NCBI GenBank assembly: GCA_013407085.1 | Contig: JACCGJ010015001.1 | Location: 1-64,000 of the forward strand | Reading direction: 5' to 3' | DNA length: 64,000 bases | From: Atriophallophorus winterbourni | Lineage: Eukaryota; Platyhelminthes; Trematoda; Plagiorchiida; Microphallidae | Shown: positions 1-10,151 of the stretch, one piece after another | How positions within the stretch are numbered: position 1 is the first letter of the stretch | Layout: every line of letters begins with the position of its first letter | The notes under the pieces: model-generated | Database searches by the model: none | The model's input: the letters and a program-made list of their open reading frames with translations, nothing else | Told to the model about the DNA's origin: nothing | Program-made: the position numbers and the translations under genes

Positions 1-892
1 GTGCCAACGTCTCGAAAATTTCGCACTGAAATAAGCGAACATAGAAACCGGATCAAAAGTCAACCTTGCAATCCCAGTGAATCTTAATCACTTATTCAGG
101 CCTATATGTACAGGTTTTGGACACAGGTCACAGCGTGGATCTTGATAACGTGGAAGTGATAAGGCGGTGTAAAACCTTATAGAGAAAAGCTTCAGGCTGA
201 GGAGATTGAACTAACAAATGCTGGTGTGAGTTCGGTCATCGAGGAAGATTGAGCGGATATCTCCACAATCTGTCGTCCGCTTCTGCCTTGGGTAGCGATT
301 AACGTGCATGATCTCTAAGGTACACACGGATTGAGCAAGCAGGCTTATCGATCATTGGACGTTGTACACATCCGCACTCACGAAGCAATTAAAGGGGTAC
401 ATAGCATTTATTGTATAAATATTACCGTGTATAACCCTTGGTGTGCACACAGATTGCGCAAGCAGTCGGTCAGTGTGATATTGTTCGCAAATACACACAA
501 GCAAAACAATTAATGGATTAACACAGTATGCAGGGTGATGTATCAATTTCCTTTGATCTTGACTTTCTATCTTGGGTAACTTAGGATTTGAACCTGAAGC
601 GTGTTAGGACTGACATACTTGGTCGGACGAAGCTTCTGTGTCAGAAACTAAAAGTTACCAAAATTCTGCTCTAACCGAGTCATTGCAAACTTTCTTCCCG
701 TAATCAAGTGTCATTTTTGGTAAAATCGGAGACTCCCTTCGTAAAACACATAATTTCAATTACATTTTGTAACGACGTTGTGACATCAAATCATATCTGA
801 ATATTTCATTCGTATACTCGTTGTGACAACGCATGGCAATCAACGGTTATACATTGAAAATTAAAACGTTCAATATTTGTTGTTTTTTATAG
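1..892. other. No gene recognised; SINE-like remnants
   Basis: No convincing exon is visible. Positions 108-135 resemble sequence near 27,700, and 540-665 holds a tRNA-like remnant listed separately. Short ORFs here have no recognisable family signature. Confidence 0.4.
540..665 (-). mobile_element. tRNA-like SINE remnant
   Basis: On the minus strand a B-box-like GGTTCAAATCC follows a stretch shared with the repeat at 27,690-27,880 (TTCTGACACAG, then CTTCGTC, then GACCAAG). That spacing suggests the tRNA-derived head of a SINE. No hammerhead core is present. The copy is partial and the boundaries are approximate. Confidence 0.4.
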
Positions 893-1305
893 CTGAAGCA
901 TTAAACGAGGCTTGTATGAACCGTGGCAAAGATCCCGAACAATGTTCACGAAATAAATCGATTATAGCGGACACCGCTCCGACCATAAATATTGAAACCG
1001 GTGAAGACGATTCCAGGTTGCCAGAAATCGCTCCAGAGTTTGGGCACGAGCCCATGGAAAGAATTCCACCAGTTGACGACAACTCTGACGGAAATAAACA
1101 AACTTACCTGCCTGACAATTTGTATTTTAACGATCTACTTGGAACTACACAGCTACCGATTTTACCAAGATTATTGCAGAATTCGGACTTGGATGAACGC
1201 ATGCCAGCTGGCTACCACTTACCTCCGCCATGGTACTCATCCAAAGATGTCCGAAGTATACGTGAAACCAGAAAAAGTGTGCCTATTAAAACGAGTTCCA
1301 TGTGA
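893..1305 (+). CDS. 3'-terminal exon of an unknown gene
   Basis: A T-rich tract ending in TTTTTTATAG gives a good splice acceptor at 891-892. From 893 a frame stays open for about 137 codons to TGA at 1303-1305; the first two bases finish a split codon. The peptide is hydrophilic, rich in acidic residues, Pro and Asn, with no membrane segment, and ends basic (SIRETRKSVPIKTSSM). A perfect AATAAA lies 97 bp after the stop. Splice site, open frame and polyadenylation signal together favour a true last exon of a gene that starts left of the window. I do not recognise the family. An upstream TTG in the same frame is only intron sequence. Confidence 0.6.
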
Positions 1306-1401
1306 ATATCACCGTGCGTGTGTTTTGGGGTTTCAAGTGTTACATAAATGGATATTACTGCCAGTATATTTTTTAAAAATTAAGTGTATCTTGATTTCGA
1401 A

Positions 1402-1407
1402 AATAAA
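1402..1407 (+). terminator. Polyadenylation signal AATAAA
   Basis: Canonical AATAAA 97 bp downstream of the stop of the 893-1305 exon, implying a short 3' UTR. Confidence 0.55.
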
Positions 1408-3110
1408 TGTTAAAAATGATTTAGCTTGTTCTCAGTTAGCTCCGATTAAATTGGGCTTAGTGATTTTTGAGGGGGCATTGATCGGCTATCATGTGTTCTT
1501 TTCCAACCAGGTTCAAAGTTCGCGCAAGTGCTCCAATCACGTTTCCGTTTAAAAGCTTAGTGTAATTACTTAGAATACGAAGAACGATACAAAAGCGGAA
1601 TTTCTTCACAAAATGTTGTCAAAGATATTCAGAAATCGAACAAACGCCTTTCGTCTAGGACAGCAATAGTGGTGCAACAGATAAGACGTCACATTTCGAT
1701 TCGGCACAAGAATTTTCAATAATCAAATTAATTCAACTACACATAAATATATTTTCTAAAAACATTATGTGAACACTGTTAGGGGGAAGATATCATACTG
1801 TCAGCCGCGTTTTCCGATTCAGAAAAATCTACGATTTGTCAACCAAATAGCGGGCAATGTAAGGGACGAAAACTTTACTGATTTTTTAATCCCTAAAATA
1901 AGGATGAGAGATCGACTTTGTTTAGATGAAAATGATTATCAAGCCAGCAGGACCTCATGCAGAAGAAGAAGAAGAAATTGGCTTTATTCATATAAACGAA
2001 TTTTCAGCAGTTACAAAAATTTCACCAAATAATTTAAAACAAATTGACCGACAGGTCCCGATATCAATTTTTCGACTGAGCGATGTTTCTTTTCCGTCTT
2101 GATTGATAATGCGTTGGGTGTGCGTGGAAGATTGAGATGTCTCTGATCACCCTGTAACATTCACAGAAGCGTCGATCGACGATCATGTCTCGAATTGAGG
2201 CTGTAGTCGCGAAGCGCAGCCGCGCAGGTTGGAATCCACCAGCAGATGCACGTTCCGGGAAAGTTGATTATCCCGAGGTTGTCATACTTCGTTGTGAAAT
2301 GGCTACCAGCTAGGTTACAATAATAACTACGATAGCTTAGCCTCTACAGCTTCCCGAGGAGAAAAACGAAGATGAACACTATTTACATGGGACCCGACGA
2401 TTAGATTAGAAATAATCAATATTGTGGTCAAATCGAACCGCCTAGCATTCGATACGAAGTTGTATCATAAAGCTTAATTGTAGGGTTTACTATCGTCACT
2501 GACCTGGTTAACATCCGAAATGTATCAATCATGATTAGATTCTGATAATTTGAAGAAATCCAACTACAAAGTTGGATCTATGCTGGGTACAGGAGAGAAA
2601 TAAATTCATCTATATGGCTATAAAAATCAGACTAGAACTTACAGTGCCAAAATTTCTCGAACACTGGAATGGTTTATGAATGAGATTGTATGGAAGCATC
2701 TTCGCCAGGAAAAAGTCACATTAGTTCATGAAAGTTAATATTGAGAAACTTGGTGCAACGTTTTCGATCTTCAATTATAACAAACTAAATGAAAAAAATT
2801 TGATTTTCGTGTTTTTAGTTTCTACTGTCGATAACCACATCCAGAGTCCACAAACGTGTCAGTATCAGCGATGTTGTCTTGTTTACAACAGGACCGATAG
2901 ACGAACCGGTAGACTATCTCGTGATGACGTAAGCAACGGGTTATATGCTTGAACAAACTTTGAACGTGCCCGGTGTGATCAGTGTGCTTCTGAACAGGAT
3001 AATTTAATTCCTTTTGCTTATATTGCAAAATTGTTTAAGTTGTTATAAAACATATAACATTCAAACATTACTACTCGTGAGTAGCCAAATTACTCAAATA
3101 AAATGTTATT
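1408..3110. other. No gene recognised
   Basis: AT-rich non-coding sequence. The short ORFs show no splice context or family motif. Confidence 0.4.
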
Positions 3111-3133
3111 ATTGATTTGATTTGATTTGATTT
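3111..3133 (+). repeat. (TTGAT)n short tandem repeat, possible LINE 3' tail
   Basis: Four or so tandem TTGAT units directly after an AATAAAAT-type sequence. This looks like the short-repeat 3' tails of CR1-like elements elsewhere in the window, so 2,800-3,133 may be a 3' remnant of such an element. Confidence 0.4.
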
Positions 3134-3297
3134 TCACAACTTGTATTAAATTCTGTTATCATATTACTGATGCACAGCGAGTAGATGTATATGCCGGAGA
3201 CTTTTCTAAAAAAATTCAGGATGTGTTCGAATATGTCGTCACTCCACAACTGCGTTTTTGATTCAGACTGTTGTAATCATGTTGTGGAATTTAATTG

Positions 3298-3400
3298 CGG
3301 GGGATGTGAGCACTTGTAAACATTTGCCAATTTTAATCAACTCTGATGCCTGACCGGGAATCACATGTTTGATTGTGTATTTGAGCATCGTGGTTCCTAA
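3298..3400 (+). repeat. R1 repeat fragment
   Basis: Contains GGGGGATGTGAGCAC and, about 80 bp on, GAGCATCGTGGTTC, both also found in the R1 units at 7,736 and 9,988. The hammerhead part is missing. Confidence 0.45.
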
Positions 3401-3767
3401 TCCGGCCATCAACAATGGTTTTCAAGCAAAACTATTTTAACACTCTTCCAAGTTTCGTTGTTTTTAATTTTCACAATGACGCCGATAAACGGTCTGAAAC
3501 TTGCTGTGGATTAAGTGTGATGTGTGGATGTGGGCAACATTAGCATCACGTATCCCATATCTCACATACACATCACCATATCCCATTTGACCGTGGGTTT
3601 GCATCGAGTTTGCAGCCAAATTGGAATAATTTTGAATGTAAAAATTTCGAATTGTTCATGGACCATAAATATCATTGTGGTTTGTGTTGGATAGCACTGG
3701 TTGATACTCATATTTGCAAATGAACCAGAACGAGGCACATAGTTCTTTCATTAACTACTGCTTTTTC

Positions 3768-4180
3768 AGAACTTAGAAAGTTTTATGGTAGGAAAAGCTG
3801 TAACCTTAACAATAACCATAGAACGACAGGTATATTGAGTAAAATTACAAAATCTCTCAAAAATCAATAGGAACAGTCACATGCCGCATGGTTCGTCATA
3901 AACTCATCGAGTTTGGAAGAGAAAACCTCAACAGATTCCGAGCGTGTGATTTCTTCAACCAAAAAGTTCCAAGTAAAACAAATTCTTACCGATAAACAAT
4001 TTCGACGAATATCCAATCGAGAATGCGAAATGCTTAAAGTCGTTGGATGTTTTCGTGTTCGAGTAAGGCCATTGGGCTTTAGCAAGTGTTTAAAGGGATG
4101 GTTCTCGGTATGCAAGATTTTGAATGTCAACAATAGGTCTCTCCGTATCCGTCGTTTGGTAAAATCATGTAGATTTCTAC
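3768..4180 (-). mobile_element. CR1-like LINE 3' fragment (sub-family A)
   Basis: The minus-strand frame resembles the C-terminal region of CR1/Jockey-type reverse transcriptases (NGLTRTRKHP, SRLDIRRN, SVRICFTWN). The same block occurs at 13,605-14,080, 24,640-25,100 and 35,800-36,128. The low-coordinate end carries the family 3' end. Frames are broken and the element is 5'-truncated. Confidence 0.8.
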
Positions 4181-5039
4181 CTTTCAGTTACTACGATAGA
4201 TCAGGTGTTCACTATTCACTTGCCTACACAATTGCGTAACATTTCTTTCACACCGTTGCACCCACGGTACCACTTATAGTGTTACTAAACTTTCTTAACT
4301 ATATTCCAAGCATAAAACGCTACGTCATCCAGACTTTTGCGATTTGGTGCGTTAAATTTCTTTCGCTTGTTAAACATTTGGAGAAATCAGGAATAAGTAA
4401 GTCAAATAATGAATCTAGACCAGCTGTTTAGTAACCAAGTTCAGTTCAGTGTCCTGAATGATATAACCGCAATTTTGGCACGATTCAAGGCTAAACAAAA
4501 AGCTGTAAAACGCCATAGTATATACGTATGACATGACTATGAAACGGAGCTTTATATTCCGATCCATGCGGTTTGGGGTAGTGTGAACTAATTCCTTATA
4601 TTATATAGTTCGGATAAATATTGGTGATCAATTCATTTTCATTCTAACTGTTTGATTCACTACGAGTGATATCAGTAACCAGACGCCATCACATGGTTAC
4701 TCGATATAAAAGCTTACGATTTCTGTTTAAAAATCAATTCACCATGGTTGACACAATTTATGATGCTCGAATGTCTTATCATAAATATAGAGAATTGAGT
4801 GAAATTCCAACGACACGAAAGGCTGGAATTGTATGTCACGACAGAGAGCGGATGACCACGTGTTATGAGAGTGAAACAGAAATTAAAAAAAGTGTCTGAC
4901 TTGGCGAGTTACCGCGATCATTGTTACGTTGGTAAGAAGTTGATCACTTTGATTTCACCTACGCACGAGGTTGATCAGACCAAGTTTAGACCATTGATGC
5001 TCACAGTGTAGAGCGAATCGAGGTCAAATCACAATTCCT
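4181..5039. other. No gene recognised
   Basis: No splice-supported ORF. A 77-codon plus-strand ORF at 4666-4899 has no recognisable feature. Confidence 0.35.
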
Positions 5040-5292
5040 ATCTTGTCGTTTATTACATTAAAGCGTTTTGTGAAGAATAAGTTGTTTATGTTTGTGACTA
5101 CTCGTCCGTGTCAAGCCCAACGAAATATTCACATAGCTCATCACAACAGTCCATAATGGAAGCACTGGACTCGAGTTTCGCTTTCATTTGAACTCATCAG
5201 CAGTGCATATCCTCTAATTCGAATGGGATTCGAACACCCGACCAACACCAATGTAGCCCCACGCCTTACGAACTGGGCTACCGTCCACCGTT
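5040..5292 (-). mobile_element. tRNA-headed SINE with hammerhead core
   Basis: Read on the minus strand, the element starts with a tRNA-like head. An A-box-like TAGCCCAGTTCGTAAGG lies at 5262-5282 and a B-box-like TGTTCGAATCCC at 5225-5236, as expected for an internal RNA polymerase III promoter. A hammerhead core follows at 5162-5206, then a body without an ORF. A second body copy lies about 425 bp away at 5480-5640. This order is reminiscent of schistosome Sm-alpha repeats, in which a Pol III promoter precedes a hammerhead. Activity is inferred, and the 3' end is approximate. Confidence 0.7.
5162..5206 (-). ncRNA. Hammerhead ribozyme motif (SINE type)
   Basis: Minus strand: helix I 5' strand GCACTG (5201-5206), CTGATGA (5194-5200), helix II region (5180-5193), GAAA (5176-5179), then palindromic ACTCGAGT and C17, then helix I 3' strand CAGTGC (5162-5167). 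Helix I pairs over six bases. Predicted cleavage is after the GTC, between 5168 and 5167. Helix II pairs poorly here, while the sister copy at 5590-5631 shows GCTCA/TGAG(T). All core bases are present; self-cleavage is untested. Confidence 0.7.
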
Positions 5293-5479
5293 TGACCGAT
5301 CGCAATTAAGCGTTTATGAATATTTCTCCAGACTGGCACATTTAAGCAACCTTGTTTGCCCGATCAGTCCTAAAGGAGATACCATCATCTGTTGTGGTCG
5401 CCCAACCGAACAGATCTCCGTGTCAAGTCTTCCCATCGTATATAGTGTAAGCTAACACTGATTAGATCTGACGGACATT

Positions 5480-5640
5480 GTTGCTTAAACGTTTTGTGGA
5501 GAATATGTTGTTTATGTATGTGACTACTCATCCGTGCCAAGCCCATCGAACTATTCACAAAGTTGCTCACGACGGTCCGTAATGGAAGAACTAGACTCGA
5601 GTTTTACTCATGTTTGAGCTCATCAGCAGTGTTTTAAGCA
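5480..5640 (-). mobile_element. Second SINE body copy, degenerate hammerhead
   Basis: Repeats the body of the 5040-5292 SINE with a period of about 425 bp but lacks the tRNA-like head. The hammerhead region (5590-5631) keeps CTGATGA, a helix II arm GCTCA with partner TGAGT, and CTCGAGTC. GAAA has become AAAA (G12 lost) and helix I is mispaired, so it should be inactive. Confidence 0.6.
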
Positions 5641-6955
5641 CCTCGATGCAAGGTTAAACATGCCATTCCACTCATGTTGTTTGTCCATTTGTCAATCGCG
5701 TCCTCGTTCACACTGGAGGACATTTCCAACGTCAGTCGTCTTCAACCAAGAATATTGCAACGAAAGAGAACGCCACTTTGTCATAGCGTTCATCACGCAT
5801 ATGGAAAGGAATAAAATACACCACAATCTTTTGCAGGCAAATATCGTTAGCGTAACAATAACCTTAGTCTCTCCGTGTCTGTTGTAACTATGATCTGATT
5901 TGTCGGTCGATTTCGTGCAAACCAATTGATTTCAAGCCCTCACGACGTTGGACTCGTTTTACCGAACTTGACAAATTGCTGCTCCTTTTCCGATTATTTT
6001 ACTCGACTTGTGTTAAATCTTCGATGTGCCGTGTATAGACCGAATAAATGAATGACACAGTCTGTACAGTGAACGATAATCGCATTTTGCACTTGCGATC
6101 GATATTGATTGATGCTCGATCGCTAGTTCATTCACTGTTTATACTATACAACTTGTTCTCATACCAATATTCCAAAACTCGAATCCTCGCGAGTTTGCGA
6201 TTGTTTTCCTCAGGTGCCTTCTGTTCTTGTGTTTCGCCGAAGGCTGGGTTTCTTTGTATACACCGATAGCACATGATTAGCAAATTCGAGCACCATAGCT
6301 GGAAAATGACAGGCGAGACTCGAGAGGATTTATCATATTACGACCGAAATTGTTATCAAATTACATCAACAATTGCAGCTATATTCTTTTTCCATAAGCA
6401 TCGGCAAATATCAGGACCGAAAATCTACCAAATGAACTACGTGCAAATGTGTGAATAGCTTTTTATGTGAACAAAAGGTTGTGCGTCCATGAGTGTTATG
6501 CGATACCACTAACTAAAGTTAACACATAACCGATAAATCTTATCTGCTTTGTTTATTACATGGTCTATTTGTTTCTCTAATTCTCCGAACAGTTTCTGTG
6601 CTGTATGTCGGTGTATTGGTCGATATTTTGTGCTCTCCTGCAATAAAATCGGATTACCCATCTAGTGTTAGTACAATATTCATCGTCTAAAGCGGGAAAC
6701 AAATGCGAAAATGTTCACAAGCATTGTTGCACACTTGGAATATTGCTTTCTAGAACATTAGGCTTTGGAACTGATTCCAAACTTGTTATGTCCCACTTGG
6801 AAGAATTCAGAACCTGTAGCCGCTCGCCATCTGCATTCATCGATCAATCGTTGAACATGATAACAGCTTTCAAATGGTTTGAAATAGCAACATCGTTAAT
6901 ACTTTTGGGGAAGTTTTCAATAATGAATATTTTGTGTTTCAATATTTTTTCACAG
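5641..6955. other. No gene recognised
   Basis: AT-rich sequence. Several 60-75-codon ORFs have no splice or family support. The first exon of the next gene may lie here but I cannot identify it. Confidence 0.35.
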
Positions 6956-7216
6956 ATGTACCTGAAAACTCACGTCCCCCGACCCACGCCTTCAGCCACA
7001 ATGCCAGACGATTTAATTGGCATTGATTATTTAACATTTGTGATCAAACAAGCCAACACCCTTATCGATTATCGCACTGGTCTGGATACCATCCATCTTT
7101 ATGCTGATCCTTGGTATCTACTTTATGCTACCCAATTTAAAGGAAAACATCAGTCAATACGGTTTATTAGAGATCCTTGTGACGTGTCCGTTGCAGGCGA
7201 AACACCTGCGATACGA
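6956..7216 (+). CDS. Candidate internal exon of an unknown gene
   Basis: The acceptor is strong (AATATTTTTTCACAG just before 6956). The frame stays open for 87 codons and ends at CGA|GTGAAA (donor at 7217, phase 0). The peptide is globular in composition, with MPDDLIGIDYLTF and LYADPWYLLYATQFKGK. I recognise no family. The next acceptor, at 7498, is also phase 0, so the two can join. The exons at 8078 and 8248 appear to belong to the same gene. If the exon were first, its ATG at 6956 would be the start, but it abuts the acceptor. Confidence 0.45.
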
Positions 7217-7497
7217 GTGAAAATCTGATTTCTTTCTTGCTGCGAATCTCAAACGGTTGACTTCTCGTTCTGATTCATTATTTTTGCTTCCCATGCCGCT
7301 TTACATTAATCATGTTTTCGTACACGCTACCTTCAAATCGCTTAACCAAGGTGATGAGCAGTTATTGGTCGTTGCTACCAAATGTTTAGTCAGTTTCATT
7401 TTTATGACTGGCTAGTTTGGAGGCTCTGGATAAAACGGTTCATTAACAAACTTTGCTTATTCGTTTCATCATATTCATCAACTTCCATGTTTCACAG

Positions 7498-7738
7498 CTC
7501 AAAATTGTCCTTCCATTTTTCGGCCATTCAGTAATTAAATCGTTGAGCGGACAATATGCTCTTTACGAGCTAATATCTACAGAAAGTATCAAATTACCGA
7601 ATCAGAGTTCAATCCAAACCGTCTTAATCTCGATCAACTGGATGCTCAAAGCACGTTTGAAAAGTTTAGCCACCAATTGAAAAGGAAGTACGACCTTTCC
7701 TTAGATCTACCTTTGCCAATGATACTGAAATTGCTGTG
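7498..7738 (+). CDS. Candidate exon with frame conflict, ending inside an R1 repeat
   Basis: The acceptor TTTCACAG precedes 7498. One frame reads protein-like from 7498 to about 7580 (LKIVLPFFGHSVIKSLSGQY) and then degrades. A second frame reads protein-like from 7583 to 7738 (KYQITESEFNPNRLNLDQLD, later LSLDLPLPMILK). A TATCTACAG acceptor at 7582, a tiny intron, or an indel could reconcile them; I cannot decide. The 3' end at 7738 (phase 2, donor GTGTGT) matches the acceptor phase of the 8078 exon. Bases 7731-7738 and that donor lie inside an R1 insertion. An in-phase alternative donor is at 7688 (AA|GTACGA). No family is recognised. Confidence 0.4.
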
Positions 7739-8014
7739 GTGTGTAACGGATGGGGATGTGAGCTCCACAAATATTGTTTTTTAGAAGCGCCTCGAACGCT
7801 TGGCCAGGAATCACTTTGTTGTTCTGTATTTAAACATCGCAGTTCATTGTAAAACCCTATACAACAGTGACATACACGTAAACCTTTGTTTACCACTTTA
7901 CCATTGTTTCACGGCTCACTGAACCTGATCCAACTGCCTTCATCTGACGACGACAAACAGCCAGAAACCGGTAGTGGTGTGTAAGGGATGGGGATGTGAG
8001 CACCGCAAATATTG
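7731..8014 (+). mobile_element. R1 hammerhead repeat with 7-bp target-site duplication
   Basis: ACTGAAA at 7724-7730 is repeated at 8015-8021, bounding a 284-bp insertion. Inside, sequence from 7736 (GTGGTGTGTAACGG) recurs at 7974 (GTGGTGTGTAAGGG), giving a 238-bp unit. Apart from about 5 extra bases, the homology starts exactly at the base after the predicted hammerhead cleavage site. There is no ORF, so this is a non-autonomous element. Confidence 0.75.
7940..7977 (+). ncRNA. Hammerhead ribozyme motif (R1)
   Basis: CTGACGA (7944-7950; N7 is free to vary), AAACA loop, GAAA (7964-7967), CCGG, T-A17, then GTGG (7974-7977). Helix II is weak here (CGAC/GCCA) and helix I (TCAT/GTGG) uses wobble pairs, so this copy is probably poor although the core is kept. 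Confidence 0.6.
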
Positions 8015-8077
8015 ACTGAAACACCATATTATTCGCCTTATTACTTTATGAACCTGATTTCATCAACTAGCATACAG

Positions 8078-8183
8078 CTCCCAACAAGTGATCCTCACGG
8101 CTTACTACAAAGCACTGCCATGGACAATAACAAAACTTCACCAAACAAACACCCAAACAATGAAAATAATAATAGCGCATAGT
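8078..8183 (+). CDS. Candidate internal exon of the 6956-8349 gene
   Basis: The acceptor is CATACAG (ending at 8077). The first base completes a codon split after phase 2, as left by the exon ending at 7738. Thirty-five codons follow (VILTAYYKALPWTITK, then MKIIIAHS), ending at AGT|GTGAGT in phase 0. The consensus donor and matched phases on both sides support a real exon. A second frame ends in TAG at 8179-8181 but has low-complexity Asn-rich sequence and is less likely. No family is recognised. Confidence 0.5.
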
Positions 8184-8247
8184 GTGAGTTTCGGGAAGGG
8201 TAAGCACAACAGTTATTAATATTACTCTATTTTTCATTCCTCACCAG

Positions 8248-8349
8248 GCAGCTGCAGCCTATATAGCAGTTTCATCAGCACGAAACTATAAAGATGATAT
8301 AATTTCACCCAATGATCACTTGTTTGGCTGTCGTAATATATCTCGGTGA
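8248..8349 (+). CDS. Candidate last exon of the 6956-8349 gene
   Basis: A pyrimidine-rich tract and TCACCAG form a strong acceptor before 8248. Phase 0 matches the previous donor. It encodes 33 residues (AAAAYIAVSSARNYKDD, ending FGCRNISR) and a TGA at 8347-8349. AATAAA occurs 93 bp after the stop. The downstream gene end is therefore well supported even though the product is unknown. Confidence 0.55.
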   Translation, partial: AAAAYIAVSSARNYKDDIISPNDHLFGCRNISR

Positions 8350-8441
8350 TGCATCGTGCCTACTTTGCAACTAGTAAATAGAGCGTTGAGCACATTTTTC
8401 GAAACCTGCCTCCGTGGGAGAACTCAAACCTGGAACTTCTG

Positions 8442-8447
8442 AATAAA
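8442..8447 (+). terminator. Polyadenylation signal AATAAA
   Basis: Canonical signal 93 bp after the TGA of the 8248-8349 exon. Confidence 0.5.
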
Positions 8448-9371
8448 CAACGTCTGCATTATCCGTTGCCTCTCCGCATAGATTTGTGAAACGTTGTTGA
8501 GTTAAGATCATCGAGTACTATAGATTATCGTCATGGTGGAACACCTTGCCAAAGGACTTGGTTGTATGGATAAACAACACTCTAGGAATGCTGAGACACT
8601 GCTACTCTGTCTAACAGAAACCATAATAGATATTGCCACTTCTAAAGAGAATTTTCGAGAGATTCTCTGACCAGTCGATTCTCCGCATAATTAATATAAT
8701 ATTTAATAACAAATAATATACCGTCAAGTTACTAAACTAGCCGCTAGACTCAGTCGGAAACCCTGCAATAAGTGAATCAAAACTTATACGATAATTAAAC
8801 TTATACGTCAAACTTATACTTAACTTATACTTATACTTAGCTTAAACTTACACGATAATCCACATTACCGTCTCCGTGGTGATTTGCTTTTGGGTTACAA
8901 TATTTGACTGCCGCAAATCACCTTTTGCAATGCTTATTTAGTCTATAGGGATCGCACAAGAAAAGTATTCACTCATCACTCAACTGTAGATGACATCTTT
9001 GCTGTGCGAGTTCGTTTTACGTAGAGCAGTCTACGTGAGCATGTGGTAAATCCCCCACATCAAATCATGTATAAGAGAAACCACGATGTCTTTTTGGTGC
9101 TAAACCCATCGATCTACACTGTGCAAACGAAAACATTTTCAGCCCTTCGAATTTTTACCGGATTCTTGAGATTTTCAGTATGCAACAAAATCCCGTTTAG
9201 CTTGTTACATTATTCATAGTTCCCGTATTAATGTGTGGTTTTCTATGAAGCTTTATGTATTTTAGACCATTAAAATGGAATTCGATTGAATGGTCTGCAT
9301 GAAACGTAAGAGGGTCAGAACAGGTATTGCTGTTTTTATTTTATGTACCGTTACGAAGCATCAACTTGTAT
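8448..9371. other. No gene recognised; ACTTATAC-like repeats
   Basis: Non-coding. About 8,783-8,860 holds imperfect tandem copies of AAACTTATAC/ACTTATACTT. Nothing else is recognised. Confidence 0.4.
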
Positions 9372-9873
9372 TAGTGGATAGTAGGACGTGATACAATATT
9401 GTTGTTGGCCTCCTTTGATCGATGTCGACCATGGATGGTTTGATGCTCAGCGGGATTTAAAATGACTAAACTTTCCGATTCGAGAGTGGTTATCTCTCCC
9501 ACTACGATCAAAACCATAAGCAGTACTCGGTCGATCGACGTCAGTTGTACGCGGGTGGCGTGATTTTCGTTCAGCAGCAAAGAGCTGTACCTGTTCCTCC
9601 CCAGCTTGCAGACGACGCTTTACACAATACCTGCAAAGTGTGTAGTCAAACGCAAGTTCTTCCTAACTTTTAGGGTCAATGCTGAGAGCATTCATAACAT
9701 TTTTGCACACGTCTTTGTACCGCAAGTGCGGTCTGCCTAAAGGTCAACTTCCTGATCTCAACTCACGATAGAGAATAGGAACATTTATTATTCTGTACGC
9801 ATGACCTTACTAGCGTGGGCGGCGCTGTCGTAGTAGAGTGAACACGCTCTTTAGACCGGCTTTAGAAAGCACT

Positions 9874-10151
9874 TGAACAGTTGGCATACAAGTATAACCT
9901 TGTTTACCTTCAATCCACTGTTTCAAGGCTCACCGAACCTGATCTTACTGTCTCCACCTGACGAAGGCAAACAGCCTGAAACCGGTAGTGGTGTGTAAGG
10001 GATGGGGATGTGAGCAACACATTACTTTGGTCATCCATAAGCGCCTCGAGTGCTTGACCAAGAATCACTTTGTGATTCCGTGTCTGAACATCGTGGTTCG
10101 TTGTACGAACCCTATATAACAGTTGGCATACAAGTATAACCTTGCTTACTT
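9874..10151 (+). mobile_element. R1 hammerhead repeat nested in RTE, 7-bp TSD
   Basis: AAGCACT at 9867-9873 and at 10152-10158 flanks the 278-bp insertion. The other RTE copies are continuous at this point. The insertion is longer than one unit: AGTTGGCATA at 9879 recurs at 10,121 (period 242 bp), so its ends are terminally redundant by about 35 bp. A complete hammerhead lies at 9954-9991. Confidence 0.8.
9954..9991 (+). ncRNA. Complete hammerhead ribozyme core (R1)
   Basis: Helix I CCAC (9954-9957) with GTGG (9988-9991); CTGACGA (9958-9964); helix II AGGC-AAACA-GCCT, four Watson-Crick pairs; GAAA (9978-9981); CCGG; T16.1 and A17 (9986-9987). Predicted cleavage is after 9987. ACCGGT makes a loop-less palindromic helix III, so folding probably needs two RNA copies. 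Best preserved copy in the window. Confidence 0.8.

Noticed and set aside
8270..8285. Minus-strand CTGATGA near the last exon of the unknown gene
   Set aside because: No GAAA at the right distance; the sequence is explained as coding.
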